A stretch of DNA of 64,000 bases, from NCBI RefSeq assembly GCF_031755915.1, contig NC_083387.1:2508501-2572500 (forward strand). The letters run 5' to 3'. Source of the DNA: Ziziphus jujuba. Taxonomy: Eukaryota; Streptophyta; Magnoliopsida; Rosales; Rhamnaceae. Each line of letters starts with the position of its first letter. Position 1 is the first letter of the stretch. Under the pieces are notes generated by a model. It did not search any database and was not told where the DNA came from. It worked only from the letters and a program-made list of their open reading frames with translations. Positions 24,669 through 36,664 of this stretch are shown here, one piece after another. Both the position numbers and the translations under genes were made by a program.

Positions 24669-24678
24669 TTTGGCGGGA
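24669..24678 (+). promoter_or_regulatory. E2F-like element upstream of SCC3
   Basis: TTTGGCGGGA lies 105 nt upstream of the SCC3 start codon, at the end of a T tract. It fits the plant E2F consensus TTTSSCGS. Cohesin genes are expressed around S phase, so an E2F site is plausible. The same 10-mer occurs upstream of the H2A.X gene at 50255. Binding is inferred, not shown. Confidence 0.55.
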
Positions 24679-24782
24679 GTTTCTCGTTTCTGCTCTCTCC
24701 CTCTAGTGGTTGCTAGGGCAAAACCTCTCTCTGTTTCTCTGTAATTTTTGGGGGAAAATATTGTGCTTCAGATTTTTTGGTT

Positions 24783-27700
24783 ATGGAGGAACCAGCTGAA
24801 ACATCGACTCGCCGCGCCGTGAGTTTCTTTCTCCATTTCTCTCATTTAAATTCGTTAACGAATTTGACTTGATATATATATATTTTTTTTTCTCATTGTA
24901 ATTCAAGCAGAAAAGAAGTAGGGCTCAGACTCAGAACGCTGAGAATCAAGGAGGAAAAGCGAATGGTACTGATGGCGACCATGACAGGGTCAGCGATGCC
25001 AGTGAGAGGGTGGACCGCGAGAGTTCGCCTGATGATTTCGAAGAGACTCGTCCCAGAGCTAAGCGAAGTCGCCCTGAGGAAGGAGCTTCAGACGCAACTC
25101 ATAAAGCCACCGCTCAGAACTTGATTGGTAGTTTAACTAATGCAGTATCGTATTGTTTTGTTTTGTTTTATTTTATCTTTCTCAAAGAATCTAGATCTGT
25201 TTAGGAAACAATCTGATTTACATAGTTTCTTTACAGTTTTAGGGTTCTGATACCTGTTGGGAGTGGTTTTTTTTGGGTACTGGTCAGTTATCATGAAAAT
25301 TCATGTTGATAGCTAAGGACGATGGAAAATTCTATGATAAGGAACCGATTTTATCCAATAAACTATACCTATTTCGTAGAAGTATAAATAAATCTTATGA
25401 GTGCAAATTGAATTTTGTAGTGTCCCTGCCTCTAATTCGACAATGAATTAATAAGATACTACTGCCACGTAATTGCATTTCTTTTCTTACCTTATAATCT
25501 ACTTCAGTCATTGTGTGAAGTATCTGTGCTTGTGCATGCCAACTTTGCAGCTGATATATATGCTTTAGTGTTAAAAATTGCCATGTGAAGGCATATATGC
25601 ACTTCAGTTATGGTACTAGGTATATATTATTTCGTCTAAGACCTTTGTTTACATTAATTACCGTGACCTTTGACTTTTTGAACTCATCTTGGTAGTTTGG
25701 ATCGTGAATTCAAAAGTGTAGTCCATGAAATCAAAGTTGTCTCTGGTATGTAATTTTCTGCAGAGGTTATTAAAGGCAATGGCAAACTTATTCCTCAAGC
25801 AGTGAAGTTGTGGGTTGAGCAATATGAAAGTGATCCAAAATCTGCAATAGTCCAACTCTTGACAATGCTTTTTGAGGTACTATGAAGTTGTTTTAAGAAA
25901 TTACTAAACCAAAATGGTCAATGGGAAATTCAAAGAGTAACAGAATTTGCTAGTTCCAAATGTGAGCTCAAGGGTAGTGTAGAAATTATTTATTTATTTA
26001 TTTATTTATTTTTCTAAGTTAGTTAAGTGTGGATTCTTCTATCGTTAGTTGGAAATTCACTGCTGGTCACCCTTGTTTTCTTTTAAAGATTATTAAACTC
26101 TCAATCATACTTTATTTTGTGATGTGAGCTTGTGATTGATGAGACTGATAAATGTACAGGCATGTGGCGCCAAGTACTATATTAAAGGAGAGTTCTTAGA
26201 TGAGACTGATGTGGATGATGTGGTGGTTGCTCTGGTTGATCTTGCTAGAAGAGTATCCTGCCACACTCATTACTATGTTCTTTTTATTTCTTCTGCTATT
26301 TCAATGGAATTACTTATTCCCTTTCAATCTATTTTTTCAACTTTGTACTTCTTTATGTTCTTTTATAATGTAATAATTCTTTTGTCTAGACTTGTGCCCA
26401 AAGCTTTTGCTTGACTCTTCGGGAACCTTAGGGGCAGGTTGAAGATTACCAAAGTTCAAAAAGGAAGGAGTTTAAGAATTTCAAAGATAATCTTCAATCA
26501 TTTTGGGATGTTTTGGTCCGTGAGTGCCAACATGGGCCATTGTTTGATCAGGTTTTGTTTGACAAGTGCATGGACTATGTAATTGCTTTGTCATGGTATG
26601 TATTCAAGTGTTCATAGCTCCATTATATAGCTAAAACTATGATATAACTTGCTCTGTGCCTCTGGTTGAACTTTCTGGTTCGTATGCTATGCAGCACTCC
26701 CCCAAGAGTCTACCGTCAAGTTGCTACATTTATGGGTCTCCAACTTGTCACATCCTTCATAACTATTGCTAAAATGCTTGGTGCTCAACGAGAAACTACT
26801 CGTAGACAGTTAGATGCTGAAAAGAAAAAACGTGCTGAGGGGCCTCGTGTGGAGTCACTGAACAAAAGGTTCTCGATGACTCATGAAAAGATAACAGCAC
26901 TAGAGGAGATGATGCGCAAAATATTCACTGGGTATGATTTTCCAAATTGGTAAAATAAGAAAGAAGCAAAGAAGAACTATTTGACCATGACAAAGTCATT
27001 TTCATATAAACATGGTTGTTACTTTTATTCTTCAATGGCTAAGTTATTGTCATGATGCTTTTTTGAAGGTTATTCATGCATCGTTACCGGGATATTGATC
27101 CAAATATTCGGATGTGTTGCATAGAATCACTTGGGGAGTGGATTTTCTCTTACCCTTCACTGTTCTTGCAAGATTTATACTTGAAATATCTTGGATGGAC
27201 ACTGAATGATAAAGTGAGGCTAAAACTGTTAATTAGTCAAGTACTAGTTTAGCGTTGCTGATTATGTGCAGGACAGTCTAACTTGCTCTTTTTCTTTTTA
27301 CTATATTTGTAGAGTGCTGGTGTTAGAAAAGCTTCTGTCCTTGCATTGCAAAATCTATATGAGGTGGATGATAATGTGCCAACTCTTGGTCTGTTCACAG
27401 AAAGATTTTCTAATAGGATGATTGAACTTGCTGATGATATTGACATTTCTGTGGCTGTATGTGCCATAGGCCTTGTAAAAGAACTGCTAAGGTTACTGCC
27501 TGTTTAAGTGTTTTTGTACTTCTCATTTTAGTAATAGAATTTGGCTACTTTTCATTAGTTTTTGAGAATATTCACTGACTGAAATTGACTTTTTGGCTTG
27601 CTGCAGGCATCAGCTTCTGCCTGATGATGACTTGGGTCCTTTATATGATTTGCTTATTGATGATCCACCAGAGATCAGGCATGCTATAGGAGCATTAGTC

Positions 27701-30700
27701 TATGATCACTTAATTGCTCAAAAATTTAATAGCTCCCAATCTAGCTCAAAAGGTTGACATATATTCTGGAGTGATATTATTCCATATTGAGATCCTGATT
27801 ATATTAGCTGAATTACTTCTTATGTTTATAAATGTATGCTAACAAAGATTTTAATATTCTTTCCAGGTGATGGAAGCGGTTCGTCTGAGGTTCATCTTGG
27901 TAGAATGTTGCAGATACTAAGAGAGTTTTCCACAGATCAAATTCTAAGCATCTATGTCATTGATGATGTTTGGGAGTACATGAAAGCCATGAAGGTATCT
28001 AGCTTTTAGTATAGTGCTGCTGTGAAAGGTTAGAGGAAGGATGGGACATGTCCTGCCTGCTATCTGGAGCCTGGGCATGCAGGGGCTAATTTTTTTGTTT
28101 GCATTTATGAGTGGCTTAATATTTTCAACCTGAGTGATGGTTGTGTTAAGACTTCGGGCAATTGGCACAGCCAATTTAGTCCCAATGTAACTCATGTATA
28201 GATTTTTTTTTAGGATTTACTTAGTGCATCTAACAACCTTCTGTTGGATGCAGTAGTGTCAAATCCTGCAAGCTATTTATTTAATTTTTGTTAATGGAGT
28301 CATTATGGAAAGATTAGAGAATGGAATGTACTCATTCAGTCTATGGCCAACTATTGTGGTTGAGCTGGTAAAAAAAATCTTTTTTGCCATGTTTAATTTG
28401 CACTGGGATAGAGGTGTTTGAAATTGAACTATTTTATCGCTAAGAAATGGGGAATGGTTGAACTTCAAGCTTAATTTTATATGTTTTAGTTATCTAAAAT
28501 TCATTTATGCATTAACCGTTAGTTTAAAGAAAAAATTGAAAAAAAATTATGATGGTTTCTGACCTTATCAAAAGCAAGTTGTCATTGTTATACTTTACTT
28601 GCAGGACTGGAAGTGTATCATCTCCATGCTTTTGGATGGGAATCCATTGATTGAGCTTACTGATGAGGATTCAACGAACTTGGTACGACTTCTTGGTGCG
28701 TCTGTCAAAAAGGCTGTTGGTGAGAGGATAGTCCCTGCTACTGATAATCGAAAGCAATATTACACTAAAGCTCAAAAAGTATGTGATTTGTTAGTTCCTC
28801 TTTTGTTCATTTTATTCCGCTGGTAAATTTTAGTCATAATTGTCTACTCTAATGATTTGTTATGATTCTAATTGAGCATAGAGTGTTCAATGTTTTTATA
28901 AGTTCAACAATACAATACTTACAATATTCAATGTTTCTTGATTTCATTCATTCATATTACTTTTTCAATTTAAAATTCAGAATATTTCACCATCTATGTT
29001 TGATTTCTTCTTGCTAGTGGTACTTGTGTCAACTGGCAAGCACATGATGCAGAGAATATTTTTTAATCTAATATTAACATGCTTTCTTACCATTTGTTTA
29101 TTGTGCATTTTCATTCAATAAGATTTCACTGTAATAAGTTTATATTTAGGAGGTATTCGAAAACAACAGAAAGGATATAACTATTGCCATGATGAAGAAT
29201 CTCCCCTTGCTTCTACGCAAATTCATTTCCGACAAGGCAAAAGTATCATCACTAGTTGATATTATTGTGCATATGAATCTTGAGCTTTATTCTCTTAAGA
29301 GGCAAGAGCAGGTAAGTTGCTAGTTCCTCACTATAAATAATTCTTTTCTAATTCATTTCATGATGCAGATGCTTATATGTTTTCCTTATTCAGAATTTCA
29401 AAAATGTCCTTCAACTGATGAAAGAGGCATATTTTAAGCATGGTGAGAAGGAGGCTATACGATCTTGTGTGAAAGCTATTAACTTTTGTTCCACAGAGAG
29501 TCAAGGAGAGCTACAAGATTATGCCCGTACCAAGTTGAAGGAACTGGAGGATGAGATCATTGCTAAGCTTAAATCTGCTCTGAAAGAAGTGGCGGTATGT
29601 TTAGGCCCACAGCTTTTCTCTTTCCCCCATTATCCAAATGAATGACATTAATATCTTTTAGAATTGCAGGATGGTGGTGACGAGTATTCTCTTCTTGTAA
29701 ATTTAAAAAGATTGTATGAGCTTCAGTTGTCAAGGGCTGTCCCAATTGAAAGCTTGTATGAAGATTTTGTCCTAACTCTTCAAAGTTTTAGAACCATGGA
29801 TGATGAGGTGTGTTAATGTTGCTTGCCTAAGGTTTAAGAAGTCTGCGTTTGTGCTCCCAAATTTCTTTTTTTGCCATTAGGTATTAATTTGCTGCTAATG
29901 CTGTTCAGGTTGTCAGTTTTCTGCTTCTGAACATGTATATGCATTTGGCCTGGTCTCTGCAATTGATCATAAGCAATGAGACTGTCACTGAGCCATCATT
30001 GTCGTCTCTATTACTGAAAAGAAATACTCTTTTTGAGCAACTAGAGTACTTTCTTAACAGCCCTTCTGAAGTGGAAGGAGTGAGCAATCATGGTAATCTG
30101 CTAGCCTGCAGGGTAAGCATTTTTCCACTTCATAATTTGAATTTTCAACACTAGAACACTGCTGCCATTTGATATATCAGACTTTATTGCTCCAAATTCA
30201 GGCAATAATATATATCTTCTGTTTCAGGTTTGTACTATACTTGCAGAATTATGGTTTTTGTTCAGAAAGACAAATTTCTCTTCAACAAAGCTGGAAAGAT
30301 TAGGATATTGTCCAGATGTGTCAGTTCTACAAAAGTTTTGGAAACTCTGTCAGCAACAGCTCAATATTTCAGGTGATTTACGTATTTATTTCTTCTGTTG
30401 TGCTGAATCTGATATCCTAATCTCTGTAGTAAACTTGATTGATAGTAACTTTTAAAGGTATCCTACTTGTATATTATATTGATAGCACCTTTTAAGAGGT
30501 GCCGTAAAATCCTCCTTATTCTAGTTTATGCTTAACTAAAATATAATTTACATCCTCAAAGGTAAGCATATAGCCATGATCAAGATTGAAAGCCAGATTT
30601 CATGCTTCTAGTTATGTTGCTTAGGTTTCTGCTTTGAGATATGTAAGCTGTTTTGTTTTGCTTTGGTTTTTTCCCAATTGCTTGTTAACAGATGAGACAG

Positions 30701-32771
30701 AAGATGAAGATGCAAATAAAGAGTATGTTGAGGAGACAAATAGAGATGCAGTCATGATTGCTGCTGCAAAGTTGGTTGCTAGTGAGACAGTTTCTAAGGT
30801 GAACCTAACTTTTTCCTTTTTCAATACTGAAGAATGATAATTTATACTCGTTTAACAGGAAAAGTTAAAAAAATAGTAAGCTTTTGCCTTTGCATCTGTT
30901 TGTTCTTTGCAAGAGCAAGGGAGATGGACTTGGAATTAGGATATCCATCTGTATTGTATTGGCTTGTAGTTTTCAATATGGGCATTTGAAATCTCTATTA
31001 AGCATGTGAAATTTCCAGAATATAAATTTTATGATTTGCTTGCTAGATTTTGTATTTCTAATTTCTCTAATGGTATGTATTATGGCATTTAATGCAGGAA
31101 TATCTTGGTCCAGAGATCATTTCGCACTTTGTTATGCATGGAACAAGTGTAGCAGAGATTGTTAAGCATCTGATTACCGTTCTAAAGAAAAAAGATTGCG
31201 ATCTTCCCAACATCTTTCTGGAAGCTCTTAAAAAAGTAAGATCCGATATGGATTTAGGGTCTTTGTTTGGCTAGTTTAAGCAAATATACATATTTCTGCT
31301 GGTAAAACAGTATCAAAAGGATCTTTGTTCAATATTTTTATTTTCTCTCACTTATTGATAAGGGCTCACAGACAAAAGAAAAATGCTTACACGGATTAAA
31401 ATTGTCCTATATGATTTTGCCTCATTTTTTTTTGCTTGAATAACCTTATCTCACTTCTGAATAAATATGGTGTAGCTTGTAATAATAAATCTCTTATACT
31501 GTGATTTGAGGCAGATTTTAAAAAGTCCAGATAGAAAAACCTTATCTCACTTCTGAATAAATATGGTTCACTCATAGGTCATGTATGGCAATAGTTTGTT
31601 AAGACATTGAAGTCCACTTTCTTTACTTTTTCGTGTTAATTTGCTCATTAATCTTTTCAGCTGTAAAAATTTTTTCTTGTGGATTTGACTAGGCGTACCA
31701 TCGGTATATGGTTGAACATATCAAGGGGGATGATGAATCATTAGCTAACAAGTATTTTCAAGAATGTAAAGAACTTGCTGCTCGGCTTTCTGGAACATTC
31801 ATTGGTGCTGCTCGGAATAAGCATAGATTGGACATTTTAAAAATTGTCAAGTATGGAATTGAACATGCTTTCATAGATGCTCCAAAGCAATTGTCTTTTC
31901 TCGAAGGCTCAGTTCTCCATTTTGTATCCAAACTGCCTACACCTGACATCCTGGACGTGTAAGAGTTTTTTTTTTACAATTCATCAATATCATATTGAGA
32001 ATTTTAGTTAAACTTTCTGTATGTCACACTCTTAATGCTTTATATTTCTTTGCAAACAGTATGAAAGATGTCCAAAAACGTACAGAGAGTGTAGATACAG
32101 ATGAAGATCCAAGTGGCTGGCGCCCCTATTACACCTTTGTTGACAACTTACGTGAAAAGTATGCAAAGAATGAAGGTTTCCAAGGTAACATGAAACTTCC
32201 ATTGTCCTTCAACGCTTAAATATTTTACAGTTACTTGTTTAACTGAAGGAAATAGTTTATTGGGAGCCAATTTTTCGATTGTCTGTTTGCATTTGGACTT
32301 TCTGCCATAATGGTTGAAGTGTGCTTCTCTTCTTCCCATCCTTGCAAGGCTTTTCCACTTTGTAATTGTAAATTAGGCTCCTTTTGTTTTTACTAATATT
32401 AATTTAGAAGCTTCATTCTTTATATGTATATATAGTTTCATGAGGATGACCAATGAGAACTGATCTAATTTTTCTTTTTGTGCTACGGTGTAATTTTTAA
32501 TTTTTTATTAGTTGGAGATGAAAAAGAAGGGATGACTGTAAGGAAAAGGGGTCGTCCACGAAAACAGCGTAACATACAGGGAAAGAAACTCTTTGATGAA
32601 CACAGTTCAAGTGAGGAAGAGGATTCAATAAGTGTATCTGATCATGAAGATGCTCAAGAGGAACAGAAGCAAGATGATGAGGTGGAGGAAGATGCTCCTT
32701 TGATAAATTCAATTAGGTCATCATCCAAGTTGAGGTCATTAAGAGTTTCAAGAGAAGAAAAAAAAGCTTGA
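24783..32771 (+). CDS. SCC3: Cohesin subunit SCC3 (STAG/SA family)
   Basis: Twenty-one coding exons: 24783-24818, 24911-25127, 25764-25876, 26160-26252, 26432-26595, 26695-26931, 27069-27213, 27313-27491, 27607-27752, 27867-27994, 28605-28778, 29150-29311, 29394-29594, 29670-29807, 29909-30112, 30228-30372, 30692-30798, 31098-31235, 31693-31958, 32060-32184, 32512-32771. They total 3378 nt (1125 aa), all GT-AG. The N-terminus is a charged KR/DE-rich tail. The STAG domain follows (about 130-270), then the stromalin conserved domain (about 287-370; [20 protein letters not shown]) and a long HEAT-like alpha-helical region. The last exon has an AT-hook-like KRGRPRK (about residue 1050) and an acidic Ser-rich stretch. 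SCC3 binds the SCC1/REC8 kleisin and is needed for sister-chromatid cohesion in mitosis and meiosis. The length fits plant SCC3 (about 1,100 aa). A 3' UTR intron is likely (32832-33211). Confidence 0.97.
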
Positions 32772-32831
32772 TTAGTACATGAGATTCAGGAAGAGCAAAG
32801 GATAATAATTTAACAGCTTCTAGAACATCAG

Positions 32832-33211
32832 GTATGAAATACATCATTGACTTCAATGCCATTTTCTTTGGTTAAGAGGATTTTTGTAAATTTTGAGATT
32901 TGATGGGATGTGTGTGGCTCCGAAATGAGATTTTGCATTAGCATTGCCCTTATCAAAATGAATAGTTGGGGATTACGCATCATACAATTACATTTGTCTC
33001 CTTAAAGTAATTACAGGTTCTGCATAGTAGTATTGAGTTATAGTAGCATATACCATTAGATCTCTTTTCTCCTTCTTTTCGTGAACCGAAAAAAGAAAAT
33101 TCCACGGGTTTATTTTGTGCCTCGATCTGATATAATTCACCATAATTACTTGTTAATTTCTTGTATGTTTTGTTTAGCTAACTGAATGGTTTTCACTTTT
33201 ATTTTTCGCAG
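32832..33211 (+). other. Probable 3' UTR intron of SCC3
   Basis: A donor CAG|GTATGA follows 60 nt after the SCC3 stop codon. A pyrimidine-rich acceptor TTTTTCGCAG ends at 33211. The sequence between has no coding continuity. It is predicted from splice signals only. Confidence 0.5.
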
Positions 33212-33449
33212 GGTCCTCAAGTCAGAACTGTAAATTGCAGCATTTGTGTATGTTTCAAGGCACAGCATTTTGTATAGGTTTTGTAAGATAAGATTGTTTT
33301 CATATAATCGAGTTTTGCAGTGGGTTGTCAGGGTGGTGTCTAGTGGGGGATGGAGAATGTAATCTTTAATTTGTACAAATTGGCGTATCAGTTATACCTG
33401 TCTTAATGCGCTGGCGTTTTCAAATCTCAGCATATCCAACCATCATTTT

Positions 33450-34480
33450 CACCTTGGCAGTATTGCATTTGTTAAGATAACGTTGTTTCTCCCGTTTTTC
33501 TTATTTTAAGAAGCACAAAATATGCGACGTGAGGGTCGGAGGGTTATTTTTATTTTTATTTAAAAAAAATTTTGTTGTATAAGACAGGGTGTACTTTTCT
33601 TTTTAATTTTTTTATTATCCCCCCAAAAAAATTTTTTTTAAGAGTATTTTCAATATGCTATTTTTTTATTTTTTTCTATATATATTTCTTGCTCGTTGAA
33701 AAAAAAGAATGTAAAAGTTGAATTATTTATTATTGCTTTCATTTAACAAGAAGTAAACAACTAACTTTTCATTATATTTCCACAAGTTAAATAGACGGAA
33801 AAATAATAGAATAAATGAGAGAAATCAAGTAAAAAGATGAAAAAAAAAATGATTTAGGTAAGAACATTTTACAAAAATGTTTCAGTCTATTTGAAACATG
33901 GAAATTGATAATAATGTCGCTCTGTTCACCTTACAAAAATTCTGGAACATTGAGCCGCCAGTCAAATGAACATTATTTATTTGTTATTATTACTTTAGTT
34001 AAGAACATTTTTGAAGGATGGGAATCAAAAACTTATTGAGACCTCTGAATTTTAATCAAACTTCCCCTCTCCTGCCTTGGATGAATATAAGCCTGCAAAT
34101 CTCGTGTCATCCTCCATTTACATTTAAGTTTTGATAGCCAGATGAAGCAAGATCAATCAAATTTTCAGAAGAAGACAGCTTAGCAATCCCTTAATCCTTA
34201 CAAATTTTAAAAGAACAGCGTGAATAGACGAGGAACTATTGCATTGAATATTGATCTGGAATAAGGACGTCGTAATACAGGCACATCATCAAATATATAT
34301 CTTCCTAGAAAAAATGCTTGAGACATCAAGATAAGCATAACTGAAGTTTGACAGGGAAAATAACAATTATGATATTAGATTTCTCAATTCTCCTCATGAA
34401 ATACAAAATGTCTTTAAAATGTTAAGACGAAAATACATAGAATAATTTAGATCGAACACAAAATGGCCAAAATTTTCTTG
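33450..34480. other. Convergent intergenic region between SCC3 and SWA1
   Basis: AT-rich, non-coding; no gene or RNA structure recognised. It holds the likely polyadenylation regions of both genes. Confidence 0.55.
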
Positions 34481-34486
34481 TAAAAA

Positions 34487-34510
34487 GAGAGAGAGAGAGA
34501 GAGAGAGAGA
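34487..34510. repeat. (GA)n microsatellite downstream of SWA1
   Basis: About twelve GA repeats lie just downstream (in gene orientation) of the SWA1 stop codon, probably within its 3' UTR. Confidence 0.8.
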
Positions 34511-34556
34511 TGAAGGTGAAAGCTAACCAAAAAAAAAAAAAAATGCGATAAAAGTT

Positions 34557-36140
34557 TCATCTTCTTCCAGCAACCCTCAATAAAGGAGAGATTATACCCT
34601 GTATCTCCAGCAAAGATTGTTGGATTTTCACCTCCTCGTCAACAGAACGTTTAAGGTTTCTAATATGAAACTTCAAGGCATCAGAACCTCTAATATCTTC
34701 ATCTCGAATTTCAAGAACCTTTTTTGTCAAACCCATCAACATGGCCGAGTATCTTGGTATGGTTGAGTGCTTATGCAAAAACACCAGCAGCAATCCAAGT
34801 TCCTCTATATCCAAATTTGAAACACATTTCAACAATTTCCTTCTGGCCACCAATTCCTCCATTACAGCAACCACTTTCTCTGGATTCTTACTACCCAACA
34901 CCGAAACCAAAGCTTCCTTATGCATGAACTTCTTCAACAGCTTATCATGCTCAGCCAATTTCACTTTCTTTGGTTTCATAACCAAGTAATCTCCCTCAGT
35001 TGGTTTCTCTCCTTGCCCTCTATGAAAATACCTGAAGTAAGAAGGTCTTAAAACCCGCCTCTGCGGTTCCTCTACCGATCCTAAACCCATCAAATCCCCC
35101 AAGTTACTCTCCACAGCTTCCTCCTTTGTCTTCCTCTTTCCTCCATATATGATTCCATTTGATGTTCCAATAACTCTGGTCCTACAATCCGGCGAAAACG
35201 CCACCGACATTAAGGGTGCCGGGAATCTCATTGAATGAGTAATCTTCATCTTCGCATAATCGAAAACCTTCATGTACCCGTCCAATGCCACACTCATAAT
35301 TCTATATTGCTGTGATTCCTCCCCACTGTCTTTTCCAATTTTTCCAACACAAAGCGAAGTCACAGTCTTGTTATGGCTTTCCATGGTATACACCATCTTC
35401 CCACCACCAATCACGTCCCAAATCTTGACGGAATTGCCACCGGCTGTCGCAATTAGACCTCCGGAGGGCAAGAAAATTACATCTTCTACCGGACTTCCAT
35501 GATTGACTTCCATCACTGACCTCGAATCAGTTACTCTCACATCCCAAAGCTTCACAGTATGATCATAGGACCCAGTGACAAACATCTCCAAACTCACCGG
35601 TGAGCAATCACCGCACCTCACGTAGTCCTTATGGCCCTGCAATTGCGAAATCGGGGTCTCACCCGCTACATCCCAGTACTTAACAAGCGCATCGTCGCCA
35701 CCGGATATCAAATGGAGCTTATCGGCAACTGGGTATTTAACAAATCGAACTGGGCGTGTGTGGGAGCGCAGTTTTCGCAGTGGGTTTCGGCTTTTGACAT
35801 CGAAGACTTGGACCAGACCCGAGAGGTCAGACGCGGCGATGAGAAGGCCATCGCAGCGAAACGAGGCGGAGGAAACGACGTCGGAGAAGGAGGAGATTGT
35901 GGCGGTGGGAGAGAAGGTTTGGGAGCTGAAGAGGGTGAGAGACGCCGAGTGGGTAGCAGCGAAGGGATGAGAGGAAGAAGGGGAGTAGGTGAGAGAGGTT
36001 ATCGATGAGATGAGGTTTGGGATTTGTTGGGACTTGAAGGAGGACCAGTATTTGGATTCCGGGGTTTGTTTCGGTGTTCTAGGCTTAGGTTTGAGCTTGG
36101 GTTTCACAGGGAACGTCTTGGATGGTTGAGGTTCCGCCAT
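34557..36140 (-). CDS. SWA1: U3 snoRNP-associated WD40 protein UTP15 (SLOW WALKER 1)
   Basis: An intronless 527-aa frame. A Lys/Pro-rich N-terminus and FKSQQIPNL motif lead into about seven WD40 repeats (residues 45-340) with clear GH/WD signatures such as HLISGGDDALVKYWDV and VTGSYDHTVKLWDV. The C-terminal domain (about 385-515) is the UTP15-specific helical region (LLKKFMHKEALVSVL, ...DALKFHIRNLKRSVDEEV). UTP15 is part of the t-UTP/UtpA subcomplex that starts processing of the 18S pre-rRNA in the nucleolus. In Arabidopsis SWA1 is needed for progression of gametophytic nuclear divisions. Length matches the family (about 530 aa). A telo-box lies upstream at 36191-36199. It is convergent with SCC3 and lies in tandem downstream of the PPR gene. 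Confidence 0.96.
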   Translation of the reverse strand: MAEPQPSKTFPVKPKLKPKPRTPKQTPESKYWSSFKSQQIPNLISSITSLTYSPSSSHPFAATHSASLTLFSSQTFSPTATISSFSDVVSSASFRCDGLLIAASDLSGLVQVFDVKSRNPLRKLRSHTRPVRFVKYPVADKLHLISGGDDALVKYWDVAGETPISQLQGHKDYVRCGDCSPVSLEMFVTGSYDHTVKLWDVRVTDSRSVMEVNHGSPVEDVIFLPSGGLIATAGGNSVKIWDVIGGGKMVYTMESHNKTVTSLCVGKIGKDSGEESQQYRIMSVALDGYMKVFDYAKMKITHSMRFPAPLMSVAFSPDCRTRVIGTSNGIIYGGKRKTKEEAVESNLGDLMGLGSVEEPQRRVLRPSYFRYFHRGQGEKPTEGDYLVMKPKKVKLAEHDKLLKKFMHKEALVSVLGSKNPEKVVAVMEELVARRKLLKCVSNLDIEELGLLLVFLHKHSTIPRYSAMLMGLTKKVLEIRDEDIRGSDALKFHIRNLKRSVDEEVKIQQSLLEIQGIISPLLRVAGRR

Positions 36141-36190
36141 TGATGGAGCTGGAGTAAAAGGATCTGTCTCTAGGGGTTTTAGTTTTTAAG

Positions 36191-36199
36191 TTAGGGTTT
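36191..36199 (-). promoter_or_regulatory. Telo-box upstream of SWA1
   Basis: In gene orientation this reads AAACCCTAA, 51-59 nt upstream of the start codon. Telo-boxes are enriched in promoters of plant ribosomal-protein and ribosome-biogenesis genes, which fits a UTP15 gene. Function is inferred. Confidence 0.6.
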
Positions 36200-36235
36200 T
36201 GAGTATTGACGAGGAAAAGTTAAATACGGCGCCGT

Positions 36236-36664
36236 TTATATATATATATATATATAGATAAATGTGCATAAAAAAAGTGAAACACAAAAAAAAAAAAAAA
36301 AAAAAAAAGTATAGAAACTATATTTTTTAAAATTCTTTGGACATAAATCTTTGTTGTTATTATTTTGATGTCCTAGTTTCTCATAAATATAAATGTATTA
36401 TATATATAGGTATATTAAAAATATAGGTGAAAATTGTGCGGCAGACAAAAAAAAAAAAAAAAAGGCGGGTGTTGAGATTAACATGACAGATTTTATAATC
36501 CTATGTTCATAAAATTTATACTATGACTGTCATTAAATTTAAAGTTATTGTTCAAACTAAACAAAAATGTCAACTAAAGAGTTATCAACGTTAACATAAT
36601 TCTATAGCACTTTATCCTCTCCGAAATCAATTGACTATTTGTTAATAAATCATTATCATACACG
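36236..36664. other. Short spacer between the SWA1 promoter and the PPR gene
   Basis: Contains an (AT)n run (36237-36256), A tracts (36285-36308, 36446-36463) and no coding region. It serves as SWA1 upstream sequence and PPR 3' UTR. Confidence 0.6.
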
